Below are positions 1 through 7,510 of a stretch of 64,000 nt of DNA, piece by piece; the first letter of the stretch is position 1; every line of letters begins with the position of its first letter. The DNA comes from Micromonospora antibiotica (GTDB lineage Bacteria; Actinomycetota; Actinomycetes; Mycobacteriales; Micromonosporaceae): positions 124,001 to 188,000 of the forward strand of contig NZ_JAGFWR010000011.1 in the NCBI RefSeq assembly GCF_017599305.1. Reading direction: 5' to 3'. Made by a program: the position numbers and the translations under genes. The notes below the pieces were generated by a model. It had not been told where the DNA came from, did no database searches, and was given only the letters and a program-made list of their open reading frames with translations.

Positions 1-134
1 TCATCTCCGGGGTACGCAGCGCCTGCACCTACGCCGGCGCCCGCACCCTCGACGAGTTCCACGAACGCGCCCTGGTCGGCATCCAGAGCCACGCCGGCTA
101 CACCGAAGGCATGCCCCTCCCCACCAGCTGGTAA
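1..134 (+). CDS. GuaB1-like IMP dehydrogenase family protein, C-terminal end only
   Basis: Only the last 43 codons are inside the window; the reading frame enters at base 3 and stops at TAA 132-134. The peptide runs from ISGVRSACTYAGARTLDEF to EGMPLPTSW. The RSACTYAGA segment and the terminal MPLPTSW are what I remember of the actinobacterial GuaB1 group (IMP dehydrogenase-related or GMP reductase-like, purine nucleotide interconversion). The catalytic region lies upstream of the window, so function rests on this tail alone. No neighbour on the + strand is close enough to be in an operon with it. Confidence 0.6.
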   Translation, partial: ISGVRSACTYAGARTLDEFHERALVGIQSHAGYTEGMPLPTSW

Positions 135-189
135 CCCCCGCCCCTCCCACCCCCACCCCTCGCCCCCACCCGCCCCGCCCCGGACGAGT

Positions 190-409
190 TGATCAAGAGG
201 TTTACGTCACCCCACCCGCCCCAACTGACGCAAACCTCTTGATCACCCCACCGTCTGAGTGCCTGAGGCGGTGATCAAGAGGTTCGCGTCAGGAATTCCG
301 TTGCCGGTGACGTAAACCTCTTGATCACCCGAGCAGAGGGGTTGGTGAGGTGGTGATCAAGAAGTTTGCGTCGGGAATCTGGCGGTGGGTGACGTAAACC
401 TCTTGATCA
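190..409. repeat. Three-unit array of 56-bp palindromes at an exact 82-bp period
   Basis: A 20-bp element close to TGATCAAGAGGTTTGCGTCA occurs six times in alternating orientation, at 190-209, 226-245, 272-291, 308-327, 354-373 and 390-409. Element starts are 36, 46, 36, 46 and 36 bases apart, so each 56-bp hairpin (20-bp arms, 16-nt loop) is followed by a 26-nt spacer. Loops and spacers differ in sequence while their lengths are constant. Arms vary by a few bases (for example GTTTACG or GTTCGCG for GTTTGCG). It fills the gap between the guaB1-like gene and tetR. It could act as a transcript end for both, but no T-tract is present. Confidence 0.9.
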
Positions 410-475
410 ACTCACCCTAGGGCGGGCGGGGCGAGGGGGCGGGGATGAGGGGGCGGGGGTGGGTGGGTGGGTGGG

Positions 476-1045
476 TCAGGGTGGGGGGATTAGGTGGCGG
501 ATTACGGTACGGGCGGCGGCGCGGGGGTCGGCGTCGATGTCGGGGGGTAGCGCGCCGGAGAGCCAGAGCGTGGCGAAGCCGTGCACGATCGACCAGGCGG
601 CCAACGCGTCCGTCCGTGACTCGCCCGGCTCGGCCCGGTGCGGTGGCAGGGCCGCCACGCCGAGGTGCAGCGCCGCACCCGCGCGCTCCCGGGCGGCCCG
701 CACCTCGGGGGTGTCGGCCCGGTAGAGGTCGGGTCGGAACATCACCTCGAAGTGCGCTCGGTGACTGACGGCGAAGTCCACGTAGGCCACCCCGACGTCG
801 AGCAGGTCGTCACCGGCTGCGGTCAGCGCGGCGGCCAGCAGGTCGAACCCCTCGACGGCGAGGGCGGTGAGCAACCCGGCCTTGTCGCCGAAGTGGTGGG
901 TCGGGGCGGCGTGCGAGACGCCCGCGCGGCGGGCGAGGTCGCGCAGGCTGAGCGCCGCCGGGCCGGATTCTTCGATCGCCGCCACCGCCGCCGCGAGCAG
1001 GGCGCGAGGCAGATCTCCGTGGTGGTAGGCGCGGGTGACGGTCAT
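476..1045 (-). CDS. TetR/AcrR family transcriptional regulator
   Basis: A 189-residue one-component repressor. Residues about 33-52 (SLRDLARRAGVSHAAPTHHF) form the TetR helix-turn-helix with the usual Y/HHF recognition end, followed by GDKAGLLTAL. The rest is the helical ligand and dimerisation domain, where I recognise no specific ligand family. It is divergent from a DoxX membrane protein, with 84 bp between the start codons, so the usual TetR logic of repressing the divergent neighbour and itself is likely but inferred. The start ATG at 1045 gives the standard N-terminus just ahead of the HTH. Confidence 0.85.
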   Translation of the reverse strand: MTVTRAYHHGDLPRALLAAAVAAIEESGPAALSLRDLARRAGVSHAAPTHHFGDKAGLLTALAVEGFDLLAAALTAAGDDLLDVGVAYVDFAVSHRAHFEVMFRPDLYRADTPEVRAARERAGAALHLGVAALPPHRAEPGESRTDALAAWSIVHGFATLWLSGALPPDIDADPRAAARTVIRHLIPPP

Positions 1046-1056
1046 GACACGATCGT

Positions 1057-1109
1057 ATCTTTACGTTGACAAGAAAGCGATCGGGACGGCATCTTGGCAA
1101 TATAAAGAT
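1057..1109. promoter_or_regulatory. Divergent tetR/doxX control region with inverted repeat
   Basis: The 84-bp intergenic stretch is notably AT-rich for this window. It holds TTGACA at 1066-1071, reading toward doxX, and a 7-bp inverted repeat, ATCTTTA at 1057-1063 and TAAAGAT at 1103-1109. CGATCG also occurs twice (1050-1055 and 1078-1083). These are candidate operator halves for the adjacent TetR protein. I cannot place a convincing -10 at 17 bp from TTGACA, so promoter assignment is weak. Confidence 0.4.
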
Positions 1110-1129
1110 TTGCGCCTCAGGAGGTTCGC

Positions 1130-1576
1130 ATGGTTCCGTTCATCGCTCTGCTCGTCGGCACCGCCGTCGCACGCCTGGTCGGTCTGGCGGGCGTGGACGC
1201 GCTCGACGGCTGGCACCCCGCGCTCCGCGTCGGCCTGGCACTACTTTTCGTGCTGACCGGTTTCGCCCACTTCACCTCGCCCCGCCGGGAGGGTCTGATC
1301 GCCATGGTCCCGCCCCGCCTGCCCTTCCCCGGCGCCCTGGTCACCGCGACCGGAGTGCTGGAGCTGGCGGGCGCGGTGGGCCTACTGGTCCCGGTCACCG
1401 CCCGCCCGGTCGCCGCCGGCCTGGCCCTGATGATGGTGGCGATGTTCCCCGCGAACGTCTCGGCGGCCCGACGCCACCTGACCCTGGCCGGTCGACCCGT
1501 CACCCCGCTCGGTCCGCGTACGGCGCTCCAGATCCTGTACGTGGGAGCAGCCCTGGCCATTTCGTTTGGCCCCTGA
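1130..1576 (+). CDS. DoxX family membrane protein
   Basis: A 148-residue protein with about four hydrophobic helices (roughly residues 4-20, 34-48, 64-84, 92-110, and a hydrophobic C-terminus). The pattern of a first helix followed by RVGLALLFVLTGFAHF is typical of the DoxX-like family. These small integral membrane proteins are of poorly defined function; in actinobacteria some act with oxidoreductases in redox stress. A strong Shine-Dalgarno AGGAGG lies 6 bases before ATG 1130. It is the likely target of the divergent TetR regulator. The marR gene follows after only 25 bp but has its own -10 box. Confidence 0.75.
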   Translation: MVPFIALLVGTAVARLVGLAGVDALDGWHPALRVGLALLFVLTGFAHFTSPRREGLIAMVPPRLPFPGALVTATGVLELAGAVGLLVPVTARPVAAGLALMMVAMFPANVSAARRHLTLAGRPVTPLGPRTALQILYVGAALAISFGP

Positions 1577-1588
1577 CGGTCCGGGGGC

Positions 1589-1594
1589 TAACAT
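1589..1594 (+). promoter_or_regulatory. -10 box TAACAT for leaderless marR
   Basis: TAACAT ends 7 bases before the GTG at 1602. With normal -10 to start spacing, transcription would begin at the GTG itself. There is no Shine-Dalgarno upstream, which supports a leaderless message and this start codon. Confidence 0.55.
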
Positions 1595-1601
1595 ACTCAG
1601 C

Positions 1602-2132
1602 GTGCAGATGGAACCACTGGCTGCCTACCCCGACGTGCTCCGTACCGTGCCGCTCGGGCGGCTGCTGTCGGTCGCCGGCCACCTCGTCGACCAGCACTGG
1701 GGTCGTTACCTGGCCGAACACCACGGCCTCACCCCGGCCGGGATGCGGGTGCTGTTCACCCTGAACCACCTCGACGACGCCACCCACCGGGACGTCGCCG
1801 ACCGCTGCTTCGTCCGGCCCGCCACCCTCACCGGGATCGTCGACACCCTCGAACGGGACGGTTTCGTCGAGCGCCGCCGCGACGACGCCGACCGGCGGAC
1901 CGTCCGACTGGCGCTGACCGACAAGGGCCGGGAACACACCCGCTCCCTGGTCGACCGGATGCGCACCGACACCCCGCTCACCTCCGTCGACGCCGACCCG
2001 GCCCGGCGCGCGGTGATCCGGGATTTTCTGATCGAGGTCATCACGACCATGTCCGACGGGGAGGACAAGAGGTTGACAACACAGCACCAGGACACGACCG
2101 ACGACCCGAGGCCCGGGAGCCATCCGTGCTGA
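1602..2132 (+). CDS. MarR family transcriptional regulator
   Basis: About 176 residues with a winged helix in the middle: GLTPAGMRVLFTLNHL, then a recognition-helix region (RDVADRCFVRPATLTGIV) and the wing RRRDDADRRTVRLALTDKG. The DxRRT-x-LxLTxxG signature is diagnostic of MarR. Its stop codon (2130-2132) overlaps the GTG start of the first ABC exporter subunit, so it is translationally coupled to it. A self-regulated drug- or metabolite-responsive repressor of the exporter is the natural reading. GTG 1602 is chosen for the TAACAT box 7 bases upstream; ATG 1608 is an alternative. Confidence 0.85.
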   Translation: MQMEPLAAYPDVLRTVPLGRLLSVAGHLVDQHWGRYLAEHHGLTPAGMRVLFTLNHLDDATHRDVADRCFVRPATLTGIVDTLERDGFVERRRDDADRRTVRLALTDKGREHTRSLVDRMRTDTPLTSVDADPARRAVIRDFLIEVITTMSDGEDKRLTTQHQDTTDDPRPGSHPC

Positions 2133-3859
2133 TCAGTCTGCTGCGCCGCTACCTGCGGCCCTACCACCGGCCGCTGGGCGCGGTGGTGCTGCTCCAGTTC
2201 GTCGGCACGATGGCCTCGCTCTACCTGCCGAGCCTCAACGCCGACATCATCGACCTGGGGGTGGCCCGGGGCGACACCGACTACATCATCCGTACCGGCG
2301 GTTGGATGCTGCTGGTCAGCCTGCTCCAGATCGCCTGCGCGGTGACGGCGGTCTACTTCGGCGCGCGGACCGCGATGGCCTTCGGCCGGGACGTCCGCGC
2401 GGCGATCTTCAGGCAGGTCAACCGGTTCTCCGCCCGCGAGGTGGCCCGCTTCGGCGCACCCTCGCTGATCACCCGCAACACCAACGACGTGCAACAGGTG
2501 CAGATGCTCGTGCTGATGAGCTGCACCATGCTGGTCGCCGCGCCGATCATGAGCGTCGGCGGGGTGGTGATGGCGCTGCGGGAGGACATCGGCCTGTCCT
2601 GGCTGATGCTGGTCAGCGTGCCGGTGCTCGCCATCGCACTGGGCCTGGTCATCCGCCAGATGGTGCCCGGGTTCCGGCTCATGCAGACCCGCATCGACAC
2701 GGTCAACCGGGTGCTCCGCGAGCAGATCACCGGCATCCGGGTGGTCCGGGCGTTCGTCCGCGAGCCGTACGAGACGCAGCGGTTCGGGGTGGCCAACGCC
2801 GATCTGACCGCCACCGCCCTGCGGGTCGGTCGACTGATGGCGCTGATCTTCCCGGTGGTGATGCTGGTGCTCAACGTCTCCAGCGTCGCCGTGCTGTGGT
2901 TCGGGGCGCAGCGGGTCGACTCCGGGCAGATCCAGATCGGCGCGCTGACCGCCTTCCTGGCGTACCTGATGCAGATCCTGATGGCCGTCATGATGGCCAC
3001 CTTCATGCTGATGATGGTGCCGCGCGCGGCGGTCTGCGCCGAACGCGTCACCGAGGTGCTGGACACCGAGTCCACTGTGGTGCCACCGGCCGAGCCGGTC
3101 ACCCGGGTCGACGGCCACGGTGAGCTGGAGCTGCGCGGCGTGGCCTTCCAGTACCCGGGGGCCAGCGCGCCGGTGCTGCACGACATCTCGTTCCGGGCCA
3201 CCCCGGGGCGGACCACCGCCGTGATCGGCTCGACCGGCGCCGGCAAGACCACCCTGCTGACCCTGATCCCCCGGCTGGTCGACCCGACCGCCGGCACGGT
3301 GCTGGTCGACGGGGTCGACGTCCGCGAACTGGCCCCCGAGGAGCTGTGGCGGCGGATCGGCCTGGTGCCGCAGAAGCCCTACCTGTTCACCGGCACGGTG
3401 GCCAGCAACCTGCGCTACGGCAACCCGGACGCCACCGACGAGGAGCTGTGGACGGCGTTGGAGATCGCCCAGGCCCGGGACTTCGTGGCCCAGATGACCG
3501 GCGGGCTGGACGCCCCGATCACGCAGGGCGGGACGAACGTCTCCGGTGGGCAGCGGCAACGCCTCGCCATCGCGCGGGCGCTCGTCCGCAAGCCGGAGAT
3601 CTACCTGTTCGACGACTCGTTCTCGGCGCTCGACCTGGGCACCGACGCCCGGTTGCGGGCCGCGCTGCGCCCGGTCACCGCCGACGCCGCAGTGGTGATC
3701 GTCGCCCAGCGGGTCTCCACGATCATCGACGCCGACCAGATCATCGTGCTGGAGGACGGAGGCGTGGTCGGGATGGGCCGACACGACGAGCTGCTCGACG
3801 ACTGTCCGACGTACGCCGAGATCGTGGCGTCCCAGCAGACGACGGGGGTGCCGGCATGA
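2126..3859 (+). CDS. ABC exporter half-transporter, degenerate-site subunit
   Basis: A 577-residue half transporter with six membrane helices in residues about 15-300 and an ATPase domain after residue 340. Walker A GSTGAGKTT is at about 368-376, signature VSGGQRQ near 471, and Walker B IYLFDDSFSALD near 492. The catalytic Glu after Walker B is Asp, and the switch His is Gln (VIVAQRVST), so its own ATP site is degenerate, while its signature is canonical. That is the expected partner for the next gene, whose Walker and switch residues are canonical. Together they resemble TM287/288- or LmrCD-type heterodimeric multidrug exporters. The start overlaps the marR stop, and ATGA couples it to the next gene. 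Confidence 0.9.
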   Translation: MLISLLRRYLRPYHRPLGAVVLLQFVGTMASLYLPSLNADIIDLGVARGDTDYIIRTGGWMLLVSLLQIACAVTAVYFGARTAMAFGRDVRAAIFRQVNRFSAREVARFGAPSLITRNTNDVQQVQMLVLMSCTMLVAAPIMSVGGVVMALREDIGLSWLMLVSVPVLAIALGLVIRQMVPGFRLMQTRIDTVNRVLREQITGIRVVRAFVREPYETQRFGVANADLTATALRVGRLMALIFPVVMLVLNVSSVAVLWFGAQRVDSGQIQIGALTAFLAYLMQILMAVMMATFMLMMVPRAAVCAERVTEVLDTESTVVPPAEPVTRVDGHGELELRGVAFQYPGASAPVLHDISFRATPGRTTAVIGSTGAGKTTLLTLIPRLVDPTAGTVLVDGVDVRELAPEELWRRIGLVPQKPYLFTGTVASNLRYGNPDATDEELWTALEIAQARDFVAQMTGGLDAPITQGGTNVSGGQRQRLAIARALVRKPEIYLFDDSFSALDLGTDARLRAALRPVTADAAVVIVAQRVSTIIDADQIIVLEDGGVVGMGRHDELLDDCPTYAEIVASQQTTGVPA

Positions 3860-5889
3860 CCGCCGTACCCGAGCAGAAGAAGGCCCCGGAGGAGACCACG
3901 CCGAAGCGGCTACCGGCGGCCGGCCGGCGCACCGGCGGGCCGCCGTGGATGAGCGCCGGCATGCCGGCGGAGAAGTCGATGAACTTCGGGCCGTCGGCCC
4001 GCCGGCTGCTCGGCCGGCTGCGACCGCACCGGGTGCCGCTGACCGGCATCATCGCCCTGGCGGTGACCAGCGTCGGGTTCAGCGTGATCGGGCCGAAGAT
4101 CCTCGGCCACGCCACCGACATCATCTTCGCCGGGGTGATCGGCCGGCAGTTGCCTGCGGGCACCACCGTCGACCAGGCGGTGTCCGGGATGCGGGCCGCC
4201 GGCAACGACAACCTCGCCGACATGGTCGCCCGGATGGACGTGGTCCCCGGGGCCGGCATCGACTTCGACGCCCTCGGCCGGACGCTGCTGTTCGCCCTCG
4301 GCCTCTATGTCGCCGCCAGCCTGCTGATGTGGTGGCAGGGCTGGCTGCTCAACGGGGTGGTGCAGGCCACCGTGCTGCGGTTGCGTGCCGAGGTGGAGGA
4401 GAAACTCAACCGGCTGCCGCTGCCCTACTTCGACCGGCAGCCGCGCGGCGAGCTGCTCAGCCGGGTCACCAACGACATCGACAACATCTCGCAGACCCTG
4501 TCGCAGACGCTGAGCCAACTGCTCACCTCGCTGCTGACCGTGGTCGGCGTACTGGCGATGATGTTCTGGATCTCGCCGCTGCTGGCGCTGGTCGCGCTGG
4601 TCGCGGTGCCGCTGTCGGTGATCGTGACGCAGCAGATCGCCAAGCGGTCGCAGCAGAAGTTCATCGCCCAGTGGACCCACACCGGCGAGCTGAACGGTCA
4701 GATCGAGGAGGCGTTCACCGGCCACGAACTGGTCAAGGTCTTCGGTCGCTCCCCGGAGGTGGAGGCCACCTTCCACGCCAAGAACGAGGAGTTGTTCCGG
4801 GCCAGCTTCGGCGCCCAGTTCATCTCCGGGATCATCATGCCGGCGATGATGTTCGTCGGGAACCTCAGCTACGTGGCGATCGCCGTGGTCGGCGGGCTGC
4901 GGGTGGCGTCGGGGTCGATGAGCCTCGGTGACGTGCAGGCGTTCATCCAGTACTCGCGGCAGTTCACCCAGCCGCTCACCCAGCTCGCCTCGATGGCGAA
5001 CCTGCTCCAGTCCGGGGTGGCCTCCGCCGAACGGGTGTTCGCCGTCCTCGACGCCGACGAGCAGAGCCCCGACCCGGCCACGCCGGCCCGGGTCGTCGAA
5101 CCGCACGGCCGGGTCGAGTTCGAGAACATCTCCTTCCGGTACGACCCGGACAAGCCGCTGATCGACGACCTGTCGCTGGTCGCCGAGCCCGGCCACACCG
5201 TCGCCATCGTCGGCCCCACCGGCGCCGGCAAGACCACCCTGGTCAACCTGGTGATGCGCTTCTACGAACTGGACGCCGGGCGGATCACCCTCGACGGGGT
5301 GGACATCACCACGCTGCGCCGCGACGACCTGCGCGGCCGGATCGGCATGGTGCTCCAGGACACCTGGCTGTTCGGCGGCACCATCCGGGACAACATCGCC
5401 TACGGCCGGCCGGACGCCACCGAGGAGGAGATCCTCGCCGCCGCGCGGGCCACCTTCGTGGACCGGTTCGTCCGTAGCCTCCCCGACGGGTACGACACCG
5501 TCATCGACGAGGAGGGCAGCAACGTCAGTGCCGGGGAGAAGCAGCTCATCACCATCGCGCGGGCGTTCCTGGCGGAGCCGTCGCTGCTGATCCTGGACGA
5601 GGCGACCAGCTCGGTGGACACCCGTACCGAGGTGCTGCTGCAACGGGCGATGGCGGCGCTGCGCTCCGACCGGACCAGCTTCGTCATCGCGCACCGGCTG
5701 TCCACGATCCGCGACGCCCACCTGATCCTGATGATGGAGGACGGGCGGATCGTCGAGCAGGGCACCCACCAGCAACTGCTCGCCGCGCGGGGGGCGTACC
5801 ACCGGCTCTACCAGGCGCAGTTCGCCGCGGCGGTGGTCGACGACGAGGTTGCGCCGGCAGCGGCGGCACCGGCACCGGCCCGGGGCTGA
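3856..5889 (+). CDS. ABC exporter half-transporter, catalytic-site subunit
   Basis: A 677-residue partner of the preceding gene, starting at the ATGA overlap (ATG 3856). An N-terminal Lys/Pro-rich cytosolic segment of about 45 residues precedes six membrane helices; the first periplasmic loop is long (about residues 90-140). The ATPase domain has Walker A GPTGAGKTT near 453, signature VSAGEKQ near 557 (degenerate, Gly-Gly-Gln lost), Walker B LLILDEATSSVD near 578 and switch His in VIAHRLST near 612. The intact ATP site is formed with the canonical VSGGQ of the first subunit. The Ala/Pro-rich C-terminus is unstructured. The substrate cannot be predicted; the marR linkage suggests a toxic small molecule. 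Confidence 0.9.
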   Translation: MTAVPEQKKAPEETTPKRLPAAGRRTGGPPWMSAGMPAEKSMNFGPSARRLLGRLRPHRVPLTGIIALAVTSVGFSVIGPKILGHATDIIFAGVIGRQLPAGTTVDQAVSGMRAAGNDNLADMVARMDVVPGAGIDFDALGRTLLFALGLYVAASLLMWWQGWLLNGVVQATVLRLRAEVEEKLNRLPLPYFDRQPRGELLSRVTNDIDNISQTLSQTLSQLLTSLLTVVGVLAMMFWISPLLALVALVAVPLSVIVTQQIAKRSQQKFIAQWTHTGELNGQIEEAFTGHELVKVFGRSPEVEATFHAKNEELFRASFGAQFISGIIMPAMMFVGNLSYVAIAVVGGLRVASGSMSLGDVQAFIQYSRQFTQPLTQLASMANLLQSGVASAERVFAVLDADEQSPDPATPARVVEPHGRVEFENISFRYDPDKPLIDDLSLVAEPGHTVAIVGPTGAGKTTLVNLVMRFYELDAGRITLDGVDITTLRRDDLRGRIGMVLQDTWLFGGTIRDNIAYGRPDATEEEILAAARATFVDRFVRSLPDGYDTVIDEEGSNVSAGEKQLITIARAFLAEPSLLILDEATSSVDTRTEVLLQRAMAALRSDRTSFVIAHRLSTIRDAHLILMMEDGRIVEQGTHQQLLAARGAYHRLYQAQFAAAVVDDEVAPAAAAPAPARG

Positions 5890-5898
5890 GTGACAGAC

Positions 5899-5940
5899 CG
5901 GTGCGGGGGCCGGGGGGACGATCCCCCGGCCCCCGCACCG
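5899..5940. terminator. Strong bidirectional hairpin
   Basis: Near-perfect inverted repeat with arms CGGTGCGGGGGCCGGGGG and its complement around a short loop, lying between the convergent ABC exporter and ThrRS-like genes. No T-tract follows, as is common in actinomycetes. Confidence 0.75.
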
Positions 5941-7155
5941 TCAGCCGGCCGGGAGGAGCTGCGCCGAGCGGGCCGCCACCACCGCGCCGATCAGCCGCAC
6001 CGCGTCCGCCGCCGGCATCGGGTCGAGGCTGCGACCGTCGCGCAGCCGCAGGGCCACCGCGTCGGCGGCGGCCTCGCGGGCCCCGACCACCCCGACGTAC
6101 GGCACCCGGCGGCGGGCCGCGTCGCGGACCCGGGCACCCAGCGAACCGCCCGCGTCCACCTCGACCCGCAGCCCGGCGTCGACCGCCCGGCGGGCCACCC
6201 GGTCCACCGCGTCGGCCTGCCCGGCGTCGACCGGCAGGAGCAGCAGCTGCACCGGGGCGTACCAGGGCGGGAAGGCGCCCTCGTGCGCCTCGATCAGATA
6301 GGCGAACAGCCGCTCCATGCTCCCGACCAGGCTGCGGTGCACCAGCACCGGTCGTCGCCGGGCACCCGCCGCATCGGTGTACGACAGGTCGAACTTCTCC
6401 GGCTTGTCGAAGTCGATCTGCACGGTGGAGATGGTCGACTCCCGGCCTGCCGCGTCGACGATCTGGATGTCGATCTTCGGGCCGTAGAAGGCGGCCTCAC
6501 CGGGGACCTCCACGTGGTCCACCCCGTCGAGGGCGGCCCGGAGCAGCTCTTCGGCGCGTGCCCAGGACGCGTCGTCCCCGACGTACTTCGCGCCCGGCCC
6601 GCGCAGCGACAACCGGAACCCGGCCGGGCGGACGCCGAGCGCCGCGTGCGCCTGGCGGATCAGCCGCAGGATCTCCCGCACCTCGTCGCCGACCTGCTCC
6701 AGGGTGCAGAAGTTGTGCGCATCGTTGAGCGAGATCGCCCGCACCCGGGCCAGCCCGCCGAGCACCCCGGACCGTTCCGCCCGGTACATCCCACCCAGCT
6801 CGCCGACGCGCAGCGGCAACTCCCGGTAGGAGCGGCCCCGGGCCCGGTAGACCAGCGCGTGGTGCGGGCAGAGCGCCGGCCGGAGCAGCAACTCGTCGTC
6901 ACCCATCCGCATCGGTGGGAACATCTCGTCGGCGAAGTGGCCGAGGTGCCCGGACAGCGCGAACAACTCGCGCCGGCCCAGCGGTGGCGAGTAGACGTGC
7001 TGGTAGCCGGCCCGGCGTTCCAGCTCGCGGACGTACTCCTCGACGGCGTGCCGGGCCGCCGCGCCGGCCGGCAGCCAGATCGGCAGCCCGGCCCCCGCGA
7101 GCGGATCGGAGACGAACAGGTCCAGCTCCCGGCCGAGCCTACGGTGGTCGATCAT
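5941..7155 (-). CDS. Shortened threonyl-tRNA synthetase (catalytic and anticodon-binding domains only)
   Basis: A 404-residue class II synthetase matching the ThrRS core. Motif 2 is MYRAERSG. Zinc ligands are kept as Cys and His in ALCPHH (usually MNCPGH), His in NDAHNFCT, and His in VLVHRSLVGSMERL. AFYGPKIDIQI carries the substrate-pocket Tyr. The C-terminal 100 residues are the anticodon-binding fold. The TGS and editing domains of full ThrRS (about 640 residues) are absent. It is probably a second ThrRS: an inducible spare, a form resistant to a ThrRS-targeting natural product, or an enzyme charging a carrier. Start ATG 7155 has AAGGAG 6 bases upstream. The leader carries a Thr-rich peptide and a hairpin, so threonine-dependent attenuation is likely. 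Confidence 0.85.
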   Translation of the reverse strand: MIDHRRLGRELDLFVSDPLAGAGLPIWLPAGAAARHAVEEYVRELERRAGYQHVYSPPLGRRELFALSGHLGHFADEMFPPMRMGDDELLLRPALCPHHALVYRARGRSYRELPLRVGELGGMYRAERSGVLGGLARVRAISLNDAHNFCTLEQVGDEVREILRLIRQAHAALGVRPAGFRLSLRGPGAKYVGDDASWARAEELLRAALDGVDHVEVPGEAAFYGPKIDIQIVDAAGRESTISTVQIDFDKPEKFDLSYTDAAGARRRPVLVHRSLVGSMERLFAYLIEAHEGAFPPWYAPVQLLLLPVDAGQADAVDRVARRAVDAGLRVEVDAGGSLGARVRDAARRRVPYVGVVGAREAAADAVALRLRDGRSLDPMPAADAVRLIGAVVAARSAQLLPAG

Positions 7156-7206
7156 GTCGCGCTCCTTGATCGGGTACGACCCGGAGGCGACCGTGCCCGC
7201 GACGCC

Positions 7207-7239
7207 ACGAGGCCCCGGGCGGATCGCCCGGGGCCTCGT
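7207..7239 (-). terminator. Attenuator-like hairpin upstream of ThrRS-like gene
   Basis: Perfect 15-bp stem (7207-7221 with 7225-7239) and a 3-nt loop. On the minus strand it lies 12 nt after the leader-peptide stop and about 50 nt before the synthetase start. It has the position and strength of an attenuation terminator. No U-tract is visible, so it could instead act by hiding translation signals. Confidence 0.65.
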
Positions 7240-7251
7240 CGACGGTGAACG

Positions 7252-7305
7252 TCAGTGCGGCACGCCGGGATCTCCCGGCGTCGTGGTCACCACAGCACTG
7301 CGCAT
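7252..7305 (-). CDS. Leader peptide with Thr-Thr-Thr run
   Basis: On the minus strand ATG 7305 opens a 17-codon frame, MRSAVVTTTPGDPGVPH, ending at TGA 7254-7252. Three consecutive Thr codons (ACC ACG ACG) precede a self-complementary stretch (7263-7280). The attenuator-like hairpin follows 12 nt after the stop. TACGGT at 7317-7312 ends 6 nt before the ATG, so the leader is probably translated from the first base of the transcript. Short runs such as Trp-Trp-Trp are typical of actinobacterial attenuators. A ribosome stalling here when charged tRNA-Thr is scarce would favour expression of the ThrRS-like gene. The peptide is inferred from sequence alone. Confidence 0.6.
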   Translation of the reverse strand: MRSAVVTTTPGDPGVPH

Positions 7306-7311
7306 ACCGTC

Positions 7312-7317
7312 ACCGTA
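7312..7317 (-). promoter_or_regulatory. -10 box TACGGT of the ThrRS leader transcript
   Basis: The TAnnnT-type box ends 6 nt before the leader-peptide ATG, which places the transcription start at the A of that ATG. No clear -35 box is seen. Confidence 0.5.
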
Positions 7318-7423
7318 CGACCCCGGCGACGCCCGGGGCGAACGCTTTACGGCCGACCGGCCTCCGGCGCGGTCCCCCGGCCCCGCGCGGTCCGGCACGG
7401 CGCGCGGCGCGGCGCGGTCCGGC

Positions 7424-7500
7424 ACAGCGGTCCGGCGCTGCGGTCCGGCGCTGCGGTCCGGCGCTGCGGTCCGGCGCTGCGGTCCGGCGCTGCGGTCCGC
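7424..7500. repeat. 13-bp GC-rich tandem repeat
   Basis: Unit GCGGTCCGGCGCT is repeated about five times almost perfectly, with degenerate copies upstream. It lies directly downstream of the Excalibur protein gene and is non-coding as far as I can see. Confidence 0.8.
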
Positions 7501-7510
7501 TGCGGCGCGG

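Noticed and set aside
190..409. CRISPR array
   Set aside because: The repeated element alternates in orientation and the spacers alternate between 16 and 26 nt; there are no cas genes. It is a palindrome array.
1706..3784. Very long minus-strand open frame opposite the ABC exporter (and similar ones opposite most genes)
   Set aside because: It mirrors a clearly conserved gene, its product is His/Asp/Gln/Arg-rich without domains, and high GC suppresses stop codons in such frames.
7156..7325. T-box riboswitch before the ThrRS-like gene
   Set aside because: I could not find a T-box-like bulge sequence or specifier loop, and the leader is short. The peptide plus hairpin explains it better.
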